In this document: positions 8,966 to 19,392 of the stretch, piece after piece
Layout: every line of letters starts with the position of its first letter
Numbering within the stretch: position 1 is the stretch's first letter
Assembly (NCBI GenBank): GCA_036259355.1
Contig: DATABY010000046.1
Location: 3,426-67,425, forward strand
Length of the DNA stretch: 64,000 nucleotides
DNA from: JALZDI01 sp036259355
GTDB taxonomy: Bacteria > Actinomycetota > Actinomycetes > Propionibacteriales > Nocardioidaceae
Direction of reading: 5' to 3'
Made by a program: the position numbers and the translations under genes
The notes under the pieces: generated by a model
What the model saw: only the letters and a program-made list of their open reading frames with translations
Told to the model about the DNA's origin: nothing
Database searches by the model: none

Positions 8966-9014
8966 GCAGGGGTCCCCCGCAACGGACCTATCGGAGCAGG
9001 GGACCCCCGCAACG
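8966..9014. repeat. two 19-base direct repeats, 30 bases apart
   Basis: GCAGGGGTCCCCCGCAACG at 8966-8984 recurs at 8996-9014 with one change (T to A at the centre). The centres GGGGTCCCC and GGGGACCCC are each close to palindromic. The starts are exactly 30 bases apart, about three helix turns. They lie between the asparaginase stop and the XRE regulator. Function unknown: tandem operator, terminator or a dispersed repeat are possible. Confidence 0.6.
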
Positions 9015-9055
9015 AAAGGCCCGGGCCGCGCGGTGAGCGCAGTCACATGCTCCCA

Positions 9056-9082
9056 GCTTGCATTTTGCTAACTATTGCAAGC
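9056..9082. promoter_or_regulatory. inverted repeat operator candidate before the XRE regulator
   Basis: GCTTGCA (9056-9062) and TGCAAGC (9076-9082) are perfect inverted arms around a 13-base spacer. The region also holds three TTGC units (9058, 9065, 9075). The AT-rich spacer includes TAACTAT, which could be part of the -10. The arms end 12 bases before the ATG at 9095, a good place for autoregulation by the regulator encoded just downstream. Confidence 0.5.
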
Positions 9083-9094
9083 AGACTGGGGGTC

Positions 9095-9481
9095 ATGGAG
9101 TTGAACGTCGGCAAGGCGGTCGAGGACCTCGGCGCGTACTTGCGGGAGCAGCGTCGCGAGGCGCGGCTCTCCCTGCGGCAGCTCGCCGAGCAGGCCGGCG
9201 TGTCCAACCCCTACCTCAGCCAGATCGAGCGAGGTCTTCGCCGCCCGTCGGCGGAGGTCCTCAAGGAGCTGGCCAAGGCGCTACGCATCTCGGCGGAGAC
9301 GCTGTACGTGCGGGCGGGAATCCTCGACCCGCAGGAGGACGGTCAGCGGTCCGTGCACGTGTCCGTGCTGGCGGACCCCACGCTGACCGAACGGCAGAAG
9401 CAGGTGCTGCTCGACATCTACGCCTCGTTTCGCCGCGAGAACGAACAGAACGATTCAGGCCCGGTCATTTCCGACGCCTGA
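9095..9481 (+). CDS. XRE-family helix-turn-helix regulator, Rv0474-like
   Basis: DNA-binding regulator of 128 residues. The helix-turn-helix is clear in LRQLAEQAGVSNPYLSQIERG (split here as LRQLAEQAGVSNPYLSQIE then RG), followed by a short C-terminal helix region TLTERQKQVLLDIYASF. ATG at 9095 is chosen since MELNVGKAVEDLG begins the family; the open frame upstream crosses the inverted repeat. It is followed 25 bases later by the HbhA-like gene and then a DUF2516 gene, the same order as Rv0474-hbhA-Rv0476 in Mycobacterium tuberculosis. The regulator's signal in this organism is unknown. Confidence 0.85.
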   Translation: MELNVGKAVEDLGAYLREQRREARLSLRQLAEQAGVSNPYLSQIERGLRRPSAEVLKELAKALRISAETLYVRAGILDPQEDGQRSVHVSVLADPTLTERQKQVLLDIYASFRRENEQNDSGPVISDA

Positions 9482-9506
9482 ACCATCCATGACAGGAGGA
9501 TTCACG

Positions 9507-10115
9507 ATGGCCCGGAACCAGACCCGGAACCAGAACTTCACCCCCGTCTACGCCGTGATCGGCGTCGGCGACCTGGCCGTGGAGAAGCTCCGCGACCTGA
9601 GCAGCGACGTGCAGGCGCGGTCGCAGAAGATCAGCCTCGACCCCAAGCAGCTGCAGGTCGAGCTCGAGAACGTCGCCAAGCACCGGGCCGAGGACGCGCG
9701 CGAGCGTGCCGACAAGGCGCAGCAGCGTGCGGAGGACGTCCTCAACGAGGTGGTGGCCCAGGCCACGACCACGTACGACAGCCTCGCTGGCCGCGGCAAG
9801 AACCTGGTGCAGCGCATCCGTCGCCAGCAGTCGACGCAGGCGGCGAAGCAGTCCGCCAGCACGGCCAAGTCGCAGGCCAAGGGGGCCACGACGACCGCCA
9901 AGAAGGGCGCGTCGAGCACCTCCTCGACCGCGAAGCGCAGCGCCTCGGACACCGCGTCGACGGCCAAGCAGGGCGCGTCGAGGACCTCCTCGAGCGCCAA
10001 GAAGAACACCTCGGCCACCCAGTCCCGCGCCAAGGGTGCGAGCACGTCGGCCCGCAAGAGCGCCGAGTCGGCCGGCACCGCGACCGCGCAGGCGGCCCAG
10101 AAGGTCGGCGACTGA
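9507..10115 (+). CDS. HbhA-like heparin-binding / coiled-coil protein with Ala-Lys-Ser repeats
   Basis: Protein of 202 residues with the layout of mycobacterial HbhA: an N-terminal coiled-coil half (about 1-110; YAVIGVGDLAVEKLRDL, KHRAEDARERADKAQQRAED) and a low-complexity C-terminal half of AKKGAS, AKQGAS and AKKNTS repeats rich in lysine. In mycobacteria such tails bind heparan sulfate or nucleic acid and the protein is at the cell envelope; in a free-living relative a role in envelope or lipid-body organisation is as likely. ATG at 9507 has a strong AGGAGG at 9494-9499. No signal peptide is seen. Confidence 0.7.
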   Translation: MARNQTRNQNFTPVYAVIGVGDLAVEKLRDLSSDVQARSQKISLDPKQLQVELENVAKHRAEDARERADKAQQRAEDVLNEVVAQATTTYDSLAGRGKNLVQRIRRQQSTQAAKQSASTAKSQAKGATTTAKKGASSTSSTAKRSASDTASTAKQGASRTSSSAKKNTSATQSRAKGASTSARKSAESAGTATAQAAQKVGD

Positions 10116-10176
10116 CCGGTCGCGCTTGACGTCATCCTCCGGGTCAGCCCCGGACGTGGACGTCGATGATCCGCAC

Positions 10177-10213
10177 AGCAAGCCCCGGCTCCCCCGTGGA
10201 GCCGGGGCTTGCT
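10177..10213 (+). terminator. strong hairpin terminator after the HbhA-like gene
   Basis: AGCAAGCCCCGGCTCC (10177-10192) pairs perfectly over 16 bases with its complement at 10198-10213 around a CCCGT loop. No T-run follows, common for high-GC actinobacteria. It lies 62 bases after the stop of the HbhA-like gene. Confidence 0.8.
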
Positions 10214-10269
10214 GCGTCGATGGCCGGTTGTCCGCGGTCGTCGGCCGCCGCGGCAGCGGCCGGACGGGG

Positions 10270-10275
10270 TAGGCT
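10270..10275 (+). promoter_or_regulatory. candidate -10 TAGGCT for a leaderless DUF2516 transcript
   Basis: TAGGCT is followed by 6 bases and then the GTG at 10282; no ribosome site is present. It follows the hairpin terminator, so a separate promoter is expected here. Confidence 0.5.
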
Positions 10276-10281
10276 CGGCGC

Positions 10282-10572
10282 GTGGAGCTGAACCCGTTCG
10301 CTCTCCAGAGCGGCATCCTGCTGGTGATCACGCTCGCCCTGTTCGCGGCGAAGGCGTTCGCCTTCGTCGACGCGCTCGGGCGGCCCGACCAGGTGTTTCC
10401 CGCCGCGGACAAGCAGACCAAGAAGTTCTGGCTGCTGATCCTCGGCCTGTTCCTGGTCGCGCACATGCTGGACTGGAGCCCGGTCGGGCTGCTCAACCTC
10501 ATCGGCACGATCGCGGCGCTGGTATACCTGCTCGACGTACGCCCGACCGTGCGCGCGCTGACCAGCCGCTGA
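10282..10572 (+). CDS. DUF2516 family small membrane protein, Rv0476-like
   Basis: Membrane protein of 96 residues with about three hydrophobic helices (SGILLVITLALFAAKAF; FWLLILGLFLVAHML; LLNLIGTIAALVYLLDV) and a KQTKKFW loop. It matches the actinobacterial DUF2516 family, conserved next to hbhA. No biochemical role is known. GTG at 10282 is used. Confidence 0.85.
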   Translation: MELNPFALQSGILLVITLALFAAKAFAFVDALGRPDQVFPAADKQTKKFWLLILGLFLVAHMLDWSPVGLLNLIGTIAALVYLLDVRPTVRALTSR

Positions 10573-10612
10573 TCGCCGCGCCGCCCCACCGGCAGTCCAC
10601 TCGCTCTGTCCC

Positions 10613-10938
10613 GTGCCACTGCTGCAGACCGCGGAGACGCTCGTCGACTACCGCATCACCGGCGGAGGTGAGCCCGTCACCGTCTTCGCCCACGGGTCCT
10701 GCGGGAGCTGCCCGACCGGGCGCTGCTCGAGGACCGGTCGGCGCTCACGGGCGTGCGCGCGCCCGTGCTGGTGGTCGGCCAGCATGGCGACGACGCGCAC
10801 CCGGCAGCGGTCGCCGAGAAACTGGCCGAGGTCCTGCCCTCCGCCCGGCTGGCGATGTTCGATGCGGGCGGGGTGTTGTGGTCGCATCGGCGGGAGCTGC
10901 GCGACCTGATCGCAGCGCACCTGAACGACGGAGCGTGA
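10613..10938 (+). pseudogene. alpha/beta hydrolase remnant with large internal deletion
   Basis: The N-terminus (GTG 10613; PLLQTAETLVDYRITGG, then EPVTVFAHG) is the start of an alpha/beta hydrolase up to the oxyanion HG. About base 10695 the frame jumps by two, and the other frame continues as the C-terminal end of the same family: LRELPDRALLEDRSALTG, VRAPVLVVGQHGDD, AVAEKLAEVLPSARL, ending at 10938. The core with the nucleophile serine, probably 130-170 residues, is missing. One out-of-frame deletion explains this. The last part could still be translated from 10753 (61 residues), but it would lack the catalytic residues. Confidence 0.75.
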
Positions 10939-10948
10939 ACGGAGAGCG

Positions 10949-11458
10949 ATGTCCATGCAGATGACCGTGCTCGAGGCTGACATCACCACACTCCCGGTGG
11001 ATGCCGTGGTCAACGCCGCCAACTCGGCGATGCGAGGCGGCGGTGGGGTCGACGGGGCGATCCATCGGGCGGCGGGCCCGTCCCTGCTGCAGGAGTGCGT
11101 ACGCCGCTTCCCCGACGGACTGCCGACCGGGTCGGCCGGGTGGACGGGCGCGGGTGCCATGCCCAGTCGCTGGGTGATCCACGTCGTGGGGCCGGACCGG
11201 CGTGCCGGGCAGACGGACCCGGAGCTGCTGGCCTCGTGCTACCGCGAGGCGCTGCGGGTCGCCGACGAGCTCGGCGCGACTTCCGTGGCCTTCCCCATGG
11301 TGTCGGCGGGGGTGTACGGCTGGGACCCTGCACAGGCGTCGCGGGTGGCCGTCCGCGCGTTGCGCGAGACCTCCACGCACGTCGGGAAGGTCTGTTTGGT
11401 GGCCTTCGACGCCGATGCGGCCAGAACGTGGCGGGACGCGCTCGCAGGAGACGGATGA
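10949..11458 (+). CDS. macro-domain protein, O-acetyl-ADP-ribose deacetylase type
   Basis: Single macro domain of 169 residues, a fold that binds ADP-ribose and removes acetyl from O-acetyl-ADP-ribose or ADP-ribose from proteins. Seen motifs are DAVVNAANSAMRGGGGVDGAIH (here given as its core VVNAANSAMRGGGGVDG), GAGAMPSRWVIHVVGP and the later FPMVSAGVYGWD loop. ATG at 10949 has GGAGAG just before it. It follows the broken hydrolase by 10 bases. YmdB/TTE0995-like activity is a family inference. Confidence 0.85.
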   Translation: MSMQMTVLEADITTLPVDAVVNAANSAMRGGGGVDGAIHRAAGPSLLQECVRRFPDGLPTGSAGWTGAGAMPSRWVIHVVGPDRRAGQTDPELLASCYREALRVADELGATSVAFPMVSAGVYGWDPAQASRVAVRALRETSTHVGKVCLVAFDADAARTWRDALAGDG

Positions 11459-11620
11459 CCGTGGTCACCGCGGGCGACTTTTGGCGCACATGGGCGCCGT
11501 CGCTTATCTTGGACTTCTGGAGTGCCCGAAGTGACACGGCACAAGTCCTGAAACCTCGCTCCTCAGCGGGCCACCTCTGTCACGGTACGGCGCTCTTCGC
11601 CGACGTGGAAGGTGGTTGCG

Positions 11621-13294
11621 ATGCACCCCGTTGCCCGGTATCTGAGAACCCATACGAACCCACCGGTGTTCATCTCGGCGGCCCTGGTGGTGGTGGCCTT
11701 CGTCCTGTGGGGCGTGATCGCCCCGTCCAACGTGGGCTCGCTGGCCGGCTCGGTCAACACGTTCATCACCACGAACTTCGGCTGGCTCTACATCTTCAGC
11801 GCGACCTTCTTCCTCATCTTCGTGGTGGTGCTGATGTTCAGCCGCTACGGCACGATCCGGCTGGGCCCGCGTGACTCCACACCCGAGTACAGCAACCTCT
11901 CGTGGTTCGCGATGCTGTTCACCGCCGGAATGGGCATCGGCCTGGTGTTCTACGCGGTCAACGAGCCCGTCACCCACTTCCTGAGCCCTCCCGTCGGCGA
12001 GGGAGGCACGCAGGCCGCCGCCCAGGAGTCGATGAACCTCACCTTCTACCACTGGGGCTTCCACCCGTGGGCGATCTACATCGTGCTGGGTCTCTCGCTC
12101 GGATACTTCTCCTTCCGCCGTGGCCTCCCCCTGCGTCCGGCATCCGCGTTGTACCCGCTGATCGGTGAGCGCATCTACCGGTGGCCGGGCCACCTCATCG
12201 ACGTGCTGGCTGTCTTCGGCACGCTGTTCGGCCTTGCCACGTCGCTGGGCATCGGAGGCCAGCAGGTCGGTGCCGGCCTGAACACCCTGTTCGGTGTCGA
12301 CAACACCACGGCCCTGCAGATCTTCCTGATCCTCGCGATCACCGCGGTCGCAGTGGTCTCGGTGATGCTCGGCATCGACAAGGGCATCCGCAACCTGTCG
12401 CTGATCAACCTGTGGCTGGCCTTCGCGCTGATGCTCTTCGTCTTCTTCTTCGGGCCGACCCGTGAGCTGGTCAACGTGCTCGCCGCGAACGTCGGTACCT
12501 ACCTGCAGAACCTGCCGGCGACCAGCCTCGAGACCTTCCCCGGCAGCGCCAGCGGCCAGGAGTGGCAGGCCGCCTGGACGCTCTTCTACTGGGGATGGTG
12601 GATCTCCTGGTCGCCGTTCGTGGGTATGTTCATCGCCCGCATCTCCTACGGTCGCACCATCCGCCAGTTCATCGGCGGTGCGCTCTTCGCCCCTGTCGGT
12701 GCCTCGATGGTGTGGCTGACCATCTTCGGTGACTCCGCGCTGCAGCGGCTGCTGGCCAACCCGAACAACCCCCTGGCAGAAGCCAGCGCCGAGAACTCGC
12801 TGTTCGTCCTGCTCGACCAGCTCCCTGTCGCCTCCATCGTGGCCACGATCGCCTCGGTGGTGGGCATCATCGTGGTGGTGCTGTTCTTCGCCACCTCGTC
12901 GGACTCCGGGTCGCTGGTCGTCGACATCCTCACCAACGGTGGCGACCCGCACCCGATCTGGCAGCAGCGGCTGTTCTGGGCCGTGCTCGAGGGTGTGGTC
13001 GCAGCCGTGCTGCTGGGTGCGGGCGCGGCCAGCGGCGCCGACGCGCTGGGCGCGTTGCAGACCGCGTCCATCGTGGCCGGGCTGCCGTTCTGCCTGGTGC
13101 TGCTGTTCATGTGCGCCGGGCTCGCGCGTGGCCTGAGCAGCGAGAAGCTCGCGGCCAACATCACCCGCGAGCCCAGCCCGCTGCTGGACATGGCAGCACG
13201 GTCGCGGCTCGCGACGACCGACGGTCGTGGCAGCCGCTCCGACGATGAGGTCGGCGCTGAAGGGCCGGAGGGCCACGAGCCGGTCCGCACGTAG
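11621..13294 (+). CDS. BCCT-family betaine/choline/carnitine transporter
   Basis: Secondary transporter of about 557 residues for quaternary ammonium osmolytes, driven by Na+ or H+, in the cytoplasmic membrane. It has about 12 hydrophobic segments and family motifs: MLFTAGMGIGLVFYAVNEP, FYHWGFHPWAIY, the tryptophan box FYWGWWISWSPFVGMFIARIS, and FATSSDSGSLVVD. ATG at 11621 with GGAAGG 8 bases upstream is preferred over an in-frame GTG at 11612. It stands alone, with a 162-base upstream region in which no clear operator was found, and converges on typA. Confidence 0.9.
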   Translation: MHPVARYLRTHTNPPVFISAALVVVAFVLWGVIAPSNVGSLAGSVNTFITTNFGWLYIFSATFFLIFVVVLMFSRYGTIRLGPRDSTPEYSNLSWFAMLFTAGMGIGLVFYAVNEPVTHFLSPPVGEGGTQAAAQESMNLTFYHWGFHPWAIYIVLGLSLGYFSFRRGLPLRPASALYPLIGERIYRWPGHLIDVLAVFGTLFGLATSLGIGGQQVGAGLNTLFGVDNTTALQIFLILAITAVAVVSVMLGIDKGIRNLSLINLWLAFALMLFVFFFGPTRELVNVLAANVGTYLQNLPATSLETFPGSASGQEWQAAWTLFYWGWWISWSPFVGMFIARISYGRTIRQFIGGALFAPVGASMVWLTIFGDSALQRLLANPNNPLAEASAENSLFVLLDQLPVASIVATIASVVGIIVVVLFFATSSDSGSLVVDILTNGGDPHPIWQQRLFWAVLEGVVAAVLLGAGAASGADALGALQTASIVAGLPFCLVLLFMCAGLARGLSSEKLAANITREPSPLLDMAARSRLATTDGRGSRSDDEVGAEGPEGHEPVRT

Positions 13295-13325
13295 CCGCCG
13301 GTCCATCTGCCCGGGCGCCGGTGCG

Positions 13326-15239
<1,914 letters not shown>

Positions 15240-15244
15240 GGGCC

Positions 15245-16012
15245 TCAGTCCTGCGCAGGGGTGCGGTGGACCTGGTACTGCGAGGCCTGCGCACGGGGAC
15301 GGACGACCAGCTGGTCGATGTTGACGTGGGAGGGTCGAGTGGCGACCCACCGGATGCAGTCGGCGACGTCACCGGCGCTCAGCGGGGCGTCGACACCGGC
15401 GTACACCTTCTCCGCGCGCTCACGGTCGCCACCGAACCGGGTGAGGGAGAACTCCTCCGTCTTGACCATGCCGGGGATGATCTCGGTGACGCGGACCGGT
15501 TGGCCGAGCAGCTCCTGTCGCAGCGTCTGGGTCATCACCGCGACGCCGCTCTTGGAGACCGTGTAGCCGCCCCCCATCTCGTACGCCTCGTGGCCGGCCG
15601 TCGAGCTGACGTTGACCAGCAGCCCGTCGCCGCTCGCGACCAGTGCGGGCAGCAGCGCCTTCGTCACCTGCAGCGTGCCGAGCACGTTCAGCTCGAACAT
15701 GCGCCGCCAGCTGTCGACGTCGGCCTCGGCGACGGCCTCCAGCCCGAGCGCCGCGCCGGCGTTGTTGACGAGAACGTCCAGCGGCGAGCCCACCCTGTCG
15801 ACCAGGCGGGTGACGGAGTCGGGGTCGGTCACGTCACAGGCGACGGCGATCCCCTCGATCTCCGCGGCGAGCGCCTCGACGCGGTCCTTGCGCCGGGCCG
15901 CGCACACCACCTCGACACCCTCCGCCGCCAGGCCCCGCGCGGTGGCCGCGCCGATCCCGCTGCTCGCACCGGTGACCACCGCGCGACGCCGCGCTGTTCT
16001 GGGTTCTGCCAT
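15245..16012 (-). CDS. short-chain dehydrogenase/reductase
   Basis: Classical SDR of 255 residues: cofactor motif VVTGASSGIGAATARG, NNAG in LDVLVNNAGAALG, catalytic Ser (NVSSTAGHEAYE) and YTVSK for Tyr/Lys. The arginine after the cofactor loop (CAARRKDRV) favours NADP(H). Closest in type to YdfG/3-hydroxy acid dehydrogenases, but substrate is unknown. ATG at 16012 has GGGAGG nine bases upstream. It leads a two-gene operon with typA and diverges from mshA. Confidence 0.8.
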   Translation of the reverse strand: MAEPRTARRRAVVTGASSGIGAATARGLAAEGVEVVCAARRKDRVEALAAEIEGIAVACDVTDPDSVTRLVDRVGSPLDVLVNNAGAALGLEAVAEADVDSWRRMFELNVLGTLQVTKALLPALVASGDGLLVNVSSTAGHEAYEMGGGYTVSKSGVAVMTQTLRQELLGQPVRVTEIIPGMVKTEEFSLTRFGGDRERAEKVYAGVDAPLSAGDVADCIRWVATRPSHVNIDQLVVRPRAQASQYQVHRTPAQD

Positions 16013-16107
16013 GACGTGCATCCTCCCAAACACCCCTGCGGGTTCGGGCCCCGGGGAATGGGGGAGGATCTTGGGCGGTTGAAGGCGGGAAGGAGGTGAG
16101 CGCCACG

Positions 16108-17370
16108 ATGAAGCGCGTCGCGATGCTGAGCGTGCACACGTCGCCGCTGGACCAGCCTGGGACGGGTGACGCCGGCGGCATGAACGTCTACGTCATCGAG
16201 CTGGCCAAGCGGCTCGCCGACCTCGACGTCGCTGTCGAGGTGTTCACCCGCGCCACGTCCAGCGACGTCCCCGACGTCGTCGATGTCGTTCCCGGCGTCT
16301 CCGTACGCCACGTCGCCGCCGGTCCGTACGAGGGCCTGTCCAAGGAGGACCTGCCCGGCCAGCTGTGCACGTTCGCGCGCGACCTGCTGCGCGTGGAGGC
16401 ACAGCACGACCTCGGGTGGTACGACGTCATCCACTCGCACTACTGGCTGTCCGGTCAGGTTGGCGCGCTGGCGGCCGACCGGTGGGGCGTGCCGCTGGTG
16501 CACTCCATGCACACGATGGCCAAGGTCAAGAACACCGCGCTCGCGTCCGGCGACAAGCCCGAGCCGTGGGGTCGCGTGGTCGGGGAGCAGCAGGTGGTGG
16601 AGTCGGCGGACCACCTGATCGCCAACACCGACGACGAGGCCGCCCAGCTCGCCCGGTTCTACGACGCCGACGCTGCACGCGTCAGCGTGGTGCACCCGGG
16701 CGTGGACCTCTCCGTGTTCCGGCCTCGCGACCCCGGGCAGGCGCGCCGGCAGCTGGGTGTGCGCGCTGATGCGACCGTGCTGCTGTTCGCCGGCCGGATC
16801 CAGCCGCTGAAGGCTCCCGACGTGCTGCTGCGCGCCGTCGCCGTGCTGTTGGCACGCGACCCGGCGCTGCGCGAGCACCTTGTCGTGCCCGTCGTCGGCG
16901 GACCCTCCGGCAGCGGGCTGGAGGAGCCGACCTCGCTGGTGGACCTCGCGCGCGACCTGGGTGTGGCCGACGTGGTCCGGTTCGTGCCGCCCGTGTCGCA
17001 GCAGGAGCTCGCACAGTGGTACGCCGCTGCGACGGTGGTGTGCGTTCCGTCGTACAACGAGTCGTTCGGGCTGGTGGCGGTGGAGGCGCAGGCGTGCGGC
17101 ACACCGGTCGTCGCGGCGGCGGTGGGAGGACTCACCACGGCCGTCGACGACGGCGTGACGGGGCTGCTGGTCGCCGGCCACGCGCCGGAGGACTACGCGC
17201 ACGCGATCGCGCAGATCGTCCGTGACCGCTCTCGGTGGGCACGCATGTCGGCGGCCGCGCTGCGTCACGCGCACCGGTTCGGCTGGCAGCGCACGGCGGA
17301 GGAGACGCTGCAGGTCTACGAGCAGGCGGTGCTGAGCCGGTTCGGCGCTCCGGTGGCCGTCAATGGCTGA
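16108..17370 (+). CDS. mshA: D-inositol-3-phosphate glycosyltransferase (mycothiol synthesis)
   Basis: GT4 glycosyltransferase of about 420 residues that transfers GlcNAc from UDP-GlcNAc to 1D-myo-inositol 3-phosphate, the first step of mycothiol synthesis. The MshA pattern is clear: MLSVHTSPLDQPGTGDAGGM at the N-terminus, HSHYWLSGQV, FAGRIQPLKAPD for the donor site, and YNESFGLVAVEAQACGTPV. ATG at 16108 is used since the AGGAGG at 16091-16096 overlaps the alternative GTG at 16096. The order mshA-YbjN-gpm-phoU-senX3-regX3 matches the Rv0486-Rv0491 neighbourhood of M. tuberculosis. Confidence 0.93.
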   Translation: MKRVAMLSVHTSPLDQPGTGDAGGMNVYVIELAKRLADLDVAVEVFTRATSSDVPDVVDVVPGVSVRHVAAGPYEGLSKEDLPGQLCTFARDLLRVEAQHDLGWYDVIHSHYWLSGQVGALAADRWGVPLVHSMHTMAKVKNTALASGDKPEPWGRVVGEQQVVESADHLIANTDDEAAQLARFYDADAARVSVVHPGVDLSVFRPRDPGQARRQLGVRADATVLLFAGRIQPLKAPDVLLRAVAVLLARDPALREHLVVPVVGGPSGSGLEEPTSLVDLARDLGVADVVRFVPPVSQQELAQWYAAATVVCVPSYNESFGLVAVEAQACGTPVVAAAVGGLTTAVDDGVTGLLVAGHAPEDYAHAIAQIVRDRSRWARMSAAALRHAHRFGWQRTAEETLQVYEQAVLSRFGAPVAVNG

Positions 17371-17896
17371 GCGGGCGGAGACCGGCACGGTCCGCGACGT
17401 GGCCGCGCAGGCGGTGCGCGACGCTCTCGCGGCGACCGACCTGGAGTGGGAGGAACCGCGCGACCGGGTGTTCCTGCTGACCCTCCCCGGCAGTCGCAAG
17501 CTGCAGACGCCGTGCCAGCTCGAGGTAGGCGAGCAGGCTCTGTCGGTGCACGCGTTCGTCGCGCGCAACCCCGACGAGAACCATCGGGCGGTCTACCGCT
17601 GGCTGCTGGAGAAGAACCTGCGCCAGTACGCCGTGGCCTTCGCGGTCGACCACAACGGCGACATCTACCTCGACGGGCGGCTGCCCCTGCAGGCCGTCGA
17701 CGGCGACGAGGTGGACCGGCTGCTGGGGTCCGTGCTCACCTATGCCGACGAGTCGTTCAACACGATCCTCGAGCTCGGGTTCGCGTCGTCGATCCGCAAG
17801 GAGTGGGAGTGGCGCAAGGCCCGCGGCGAGCCGACCCACAACCTCGAGGCCTTCCGCGGCTGGCTCGAGCGCGACCCCGACTCGACCCCGGACTGA
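17363..17896 (+). CDS. YbjN domain-containing protein, Rv0487-like
   Basis: Soluble protein of 177 residues with the YbjN/type III chaperone-like fold (FLLTLPGSRKLQTPCQLEV; AVDHNGDIYLDGRLPL; LELGFASSIRKEWEWR). Function is not known; the gene is always close to mshA in mycobacteria. Its ATG lies inside the last codons of mshA (8-base overlap), so translation is coupled. It converges on gpm. Confidence 0.8.
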   Translation: MAERAETGTVRDVAAQAVRDALAATDLEWEEPRDRVFLLTLPGSRKLQTPCQLEVGEQALSVHAFVARNPDENHRAVYRWLLEKNLRQYAVAFAVDHNGDIYLDGRLPLQAVDGDEVDRLLGSVLTYADESFNTILELGFASSIRKEWEWRKARGEPTHNLEAFRGWLERDPDSTPD

Positions 17897-17908
17897 CCGG
17901 CTCGGTCA
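17894..17908. terminator. small hairpin between convergent YbjN and gpm genes
   Basis: TGACCG (17894-17899) pairs with CGGTCA (17903-17908) around GCT and includes the stop codon of the YbjN gene. Only 21 bases separate the two genes. Weak candidate. Confidence 0.3.
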
Positions 17909-17917
17909 GCGGGCCGG

Positions 17918-18667
<750 letters not shown>

Positions 18668-18673
18668 GCGTGG

Positions 18674-18679
18674 ACCATA
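18674..18679 (-). promoter_or_regulatory. candidate -10 TATGGT for a leaderless gpm transcript
   Basis: On the minus strand TATGGT is followed by 6 bases and the gpm ATG at 18667. No ribosome site is present. Confidence 0.5.
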
Positions 18680-18699
18680 CCCAGGAACCCACGAGCCGA

Positions 18700-19353
18700 T
18701 TACCCCATGTGGGCGGGGTTCTCGCCGGTCACCTGGTAGACCACGCGGCGAGCCATCGACACGGCGTGGTCGGCGATCCGTTCGTAGTAGCGGCCCAGCA
18801 GCGCGATGTCGATCGCCGGCTCGACGCCGCCCTGCCAGTCCTCGCCCAGCAGCTGGGCGAAGATCGAGCGGCGCAGCCGGTCCATCTGCTCGTCCTTCGA
18901 CTCCAGCACCCGCGCGGCGTCGACGTCGCGGTGCTCGACCACCTCGGCCGCAGCGTCGACCATGTCCTCGGCCACCGTGGCCATCTCCCGGATCGTGCCT
19001 TCGATGGCTTCCGGCACCGCCTTCTCGGGATAGCGCAGGCGGGCGATCTTCGCGACGTGCACCGCGAGATCGCCCATCCGCTCGACCTCGCCGGACATCC
19101 GCAGCGCCGCCACCAGCATCCGCAGGTCTCCGGCCACCGGTTGCTGCAGCGCGAGCAGGTCGATGCTGCGCTCCTCGAGGTCGTCGCGGGCCTTGTCGAT
19201 GGCCGTGTCGTCGGCGATGACCTGTTCGGCGGTGGCCACGTCGGCGGAGAGGAGCGCGTCGGTCGCCCGCTGGGTCGCCGTACGGACCGCGAGGGTCATC
19301 GCCGCGAGGTCGCTGATGATGGCGTCGAGTCGGTCGTGGTAGAGGTCGCGCAT
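18700..19353 (-). CDS. phoU: phosphate signalling regulator PhoU
   Basis: PhoU of 217 residues, made of two three-helix repeats that bind metal and connect the Pst transporter to the SenX3 kinase. Repeat motifs are LALQQPVAGDLRMLVAALRM with EVERMGDLAVHVAK, and ESKDEQMDRL with YYERIADHAVSMA. ATG at 19353 (MRDLYHDRLD) is chosen; a longer frame would run through the PHO-box region. It diverges from senX3. No ribosome site; a TAGGCT element lies 7 bases upstream of the start. Confidence 0.95.
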   Translation of the reverse strand: MRDLYHDRLDAIISDLAAMTLAVRTATQRATDALLSADVATAEQVIADDTAIDKARDDLEERSIDLLALQQPVAGDLRMLVAALRMSGEVERMGDLAVHVAKIARLRYPEKAVPEAIEGTIREMATVAEDMVDAAAEVVEHRDVDAARVLESKDEQMDRLRRSIFAQLLGEDWQGGVEPAIDIALLGRYYERIADHAVSMARRVVYQVTGENPAHMG

Positions 19354-19360
19354 GCTCGGC

Positions 19361-19366
19361 AGCCTA
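19361..19366 (-). promoter_or_regulatory. candidate -10 TAGGCT for a leaderless phoU transcript
   Basis: On the minus strand TAGGCT ends 7 bases before the phoU ATG at 19353. The PHO-box-like repeat starts 27 bases further upstream. Confidence 0.5.
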
Positions 19367-19392
19367 CGGGGCCGAGGTTGACGTGAGGCGAC

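Noticed and set aside
10753..10938. Separate 61-residue gene
   Set aside because: It is the C-terminal end of the broken alpha/beta hydrolase; no own ribosome site supports independent expression.
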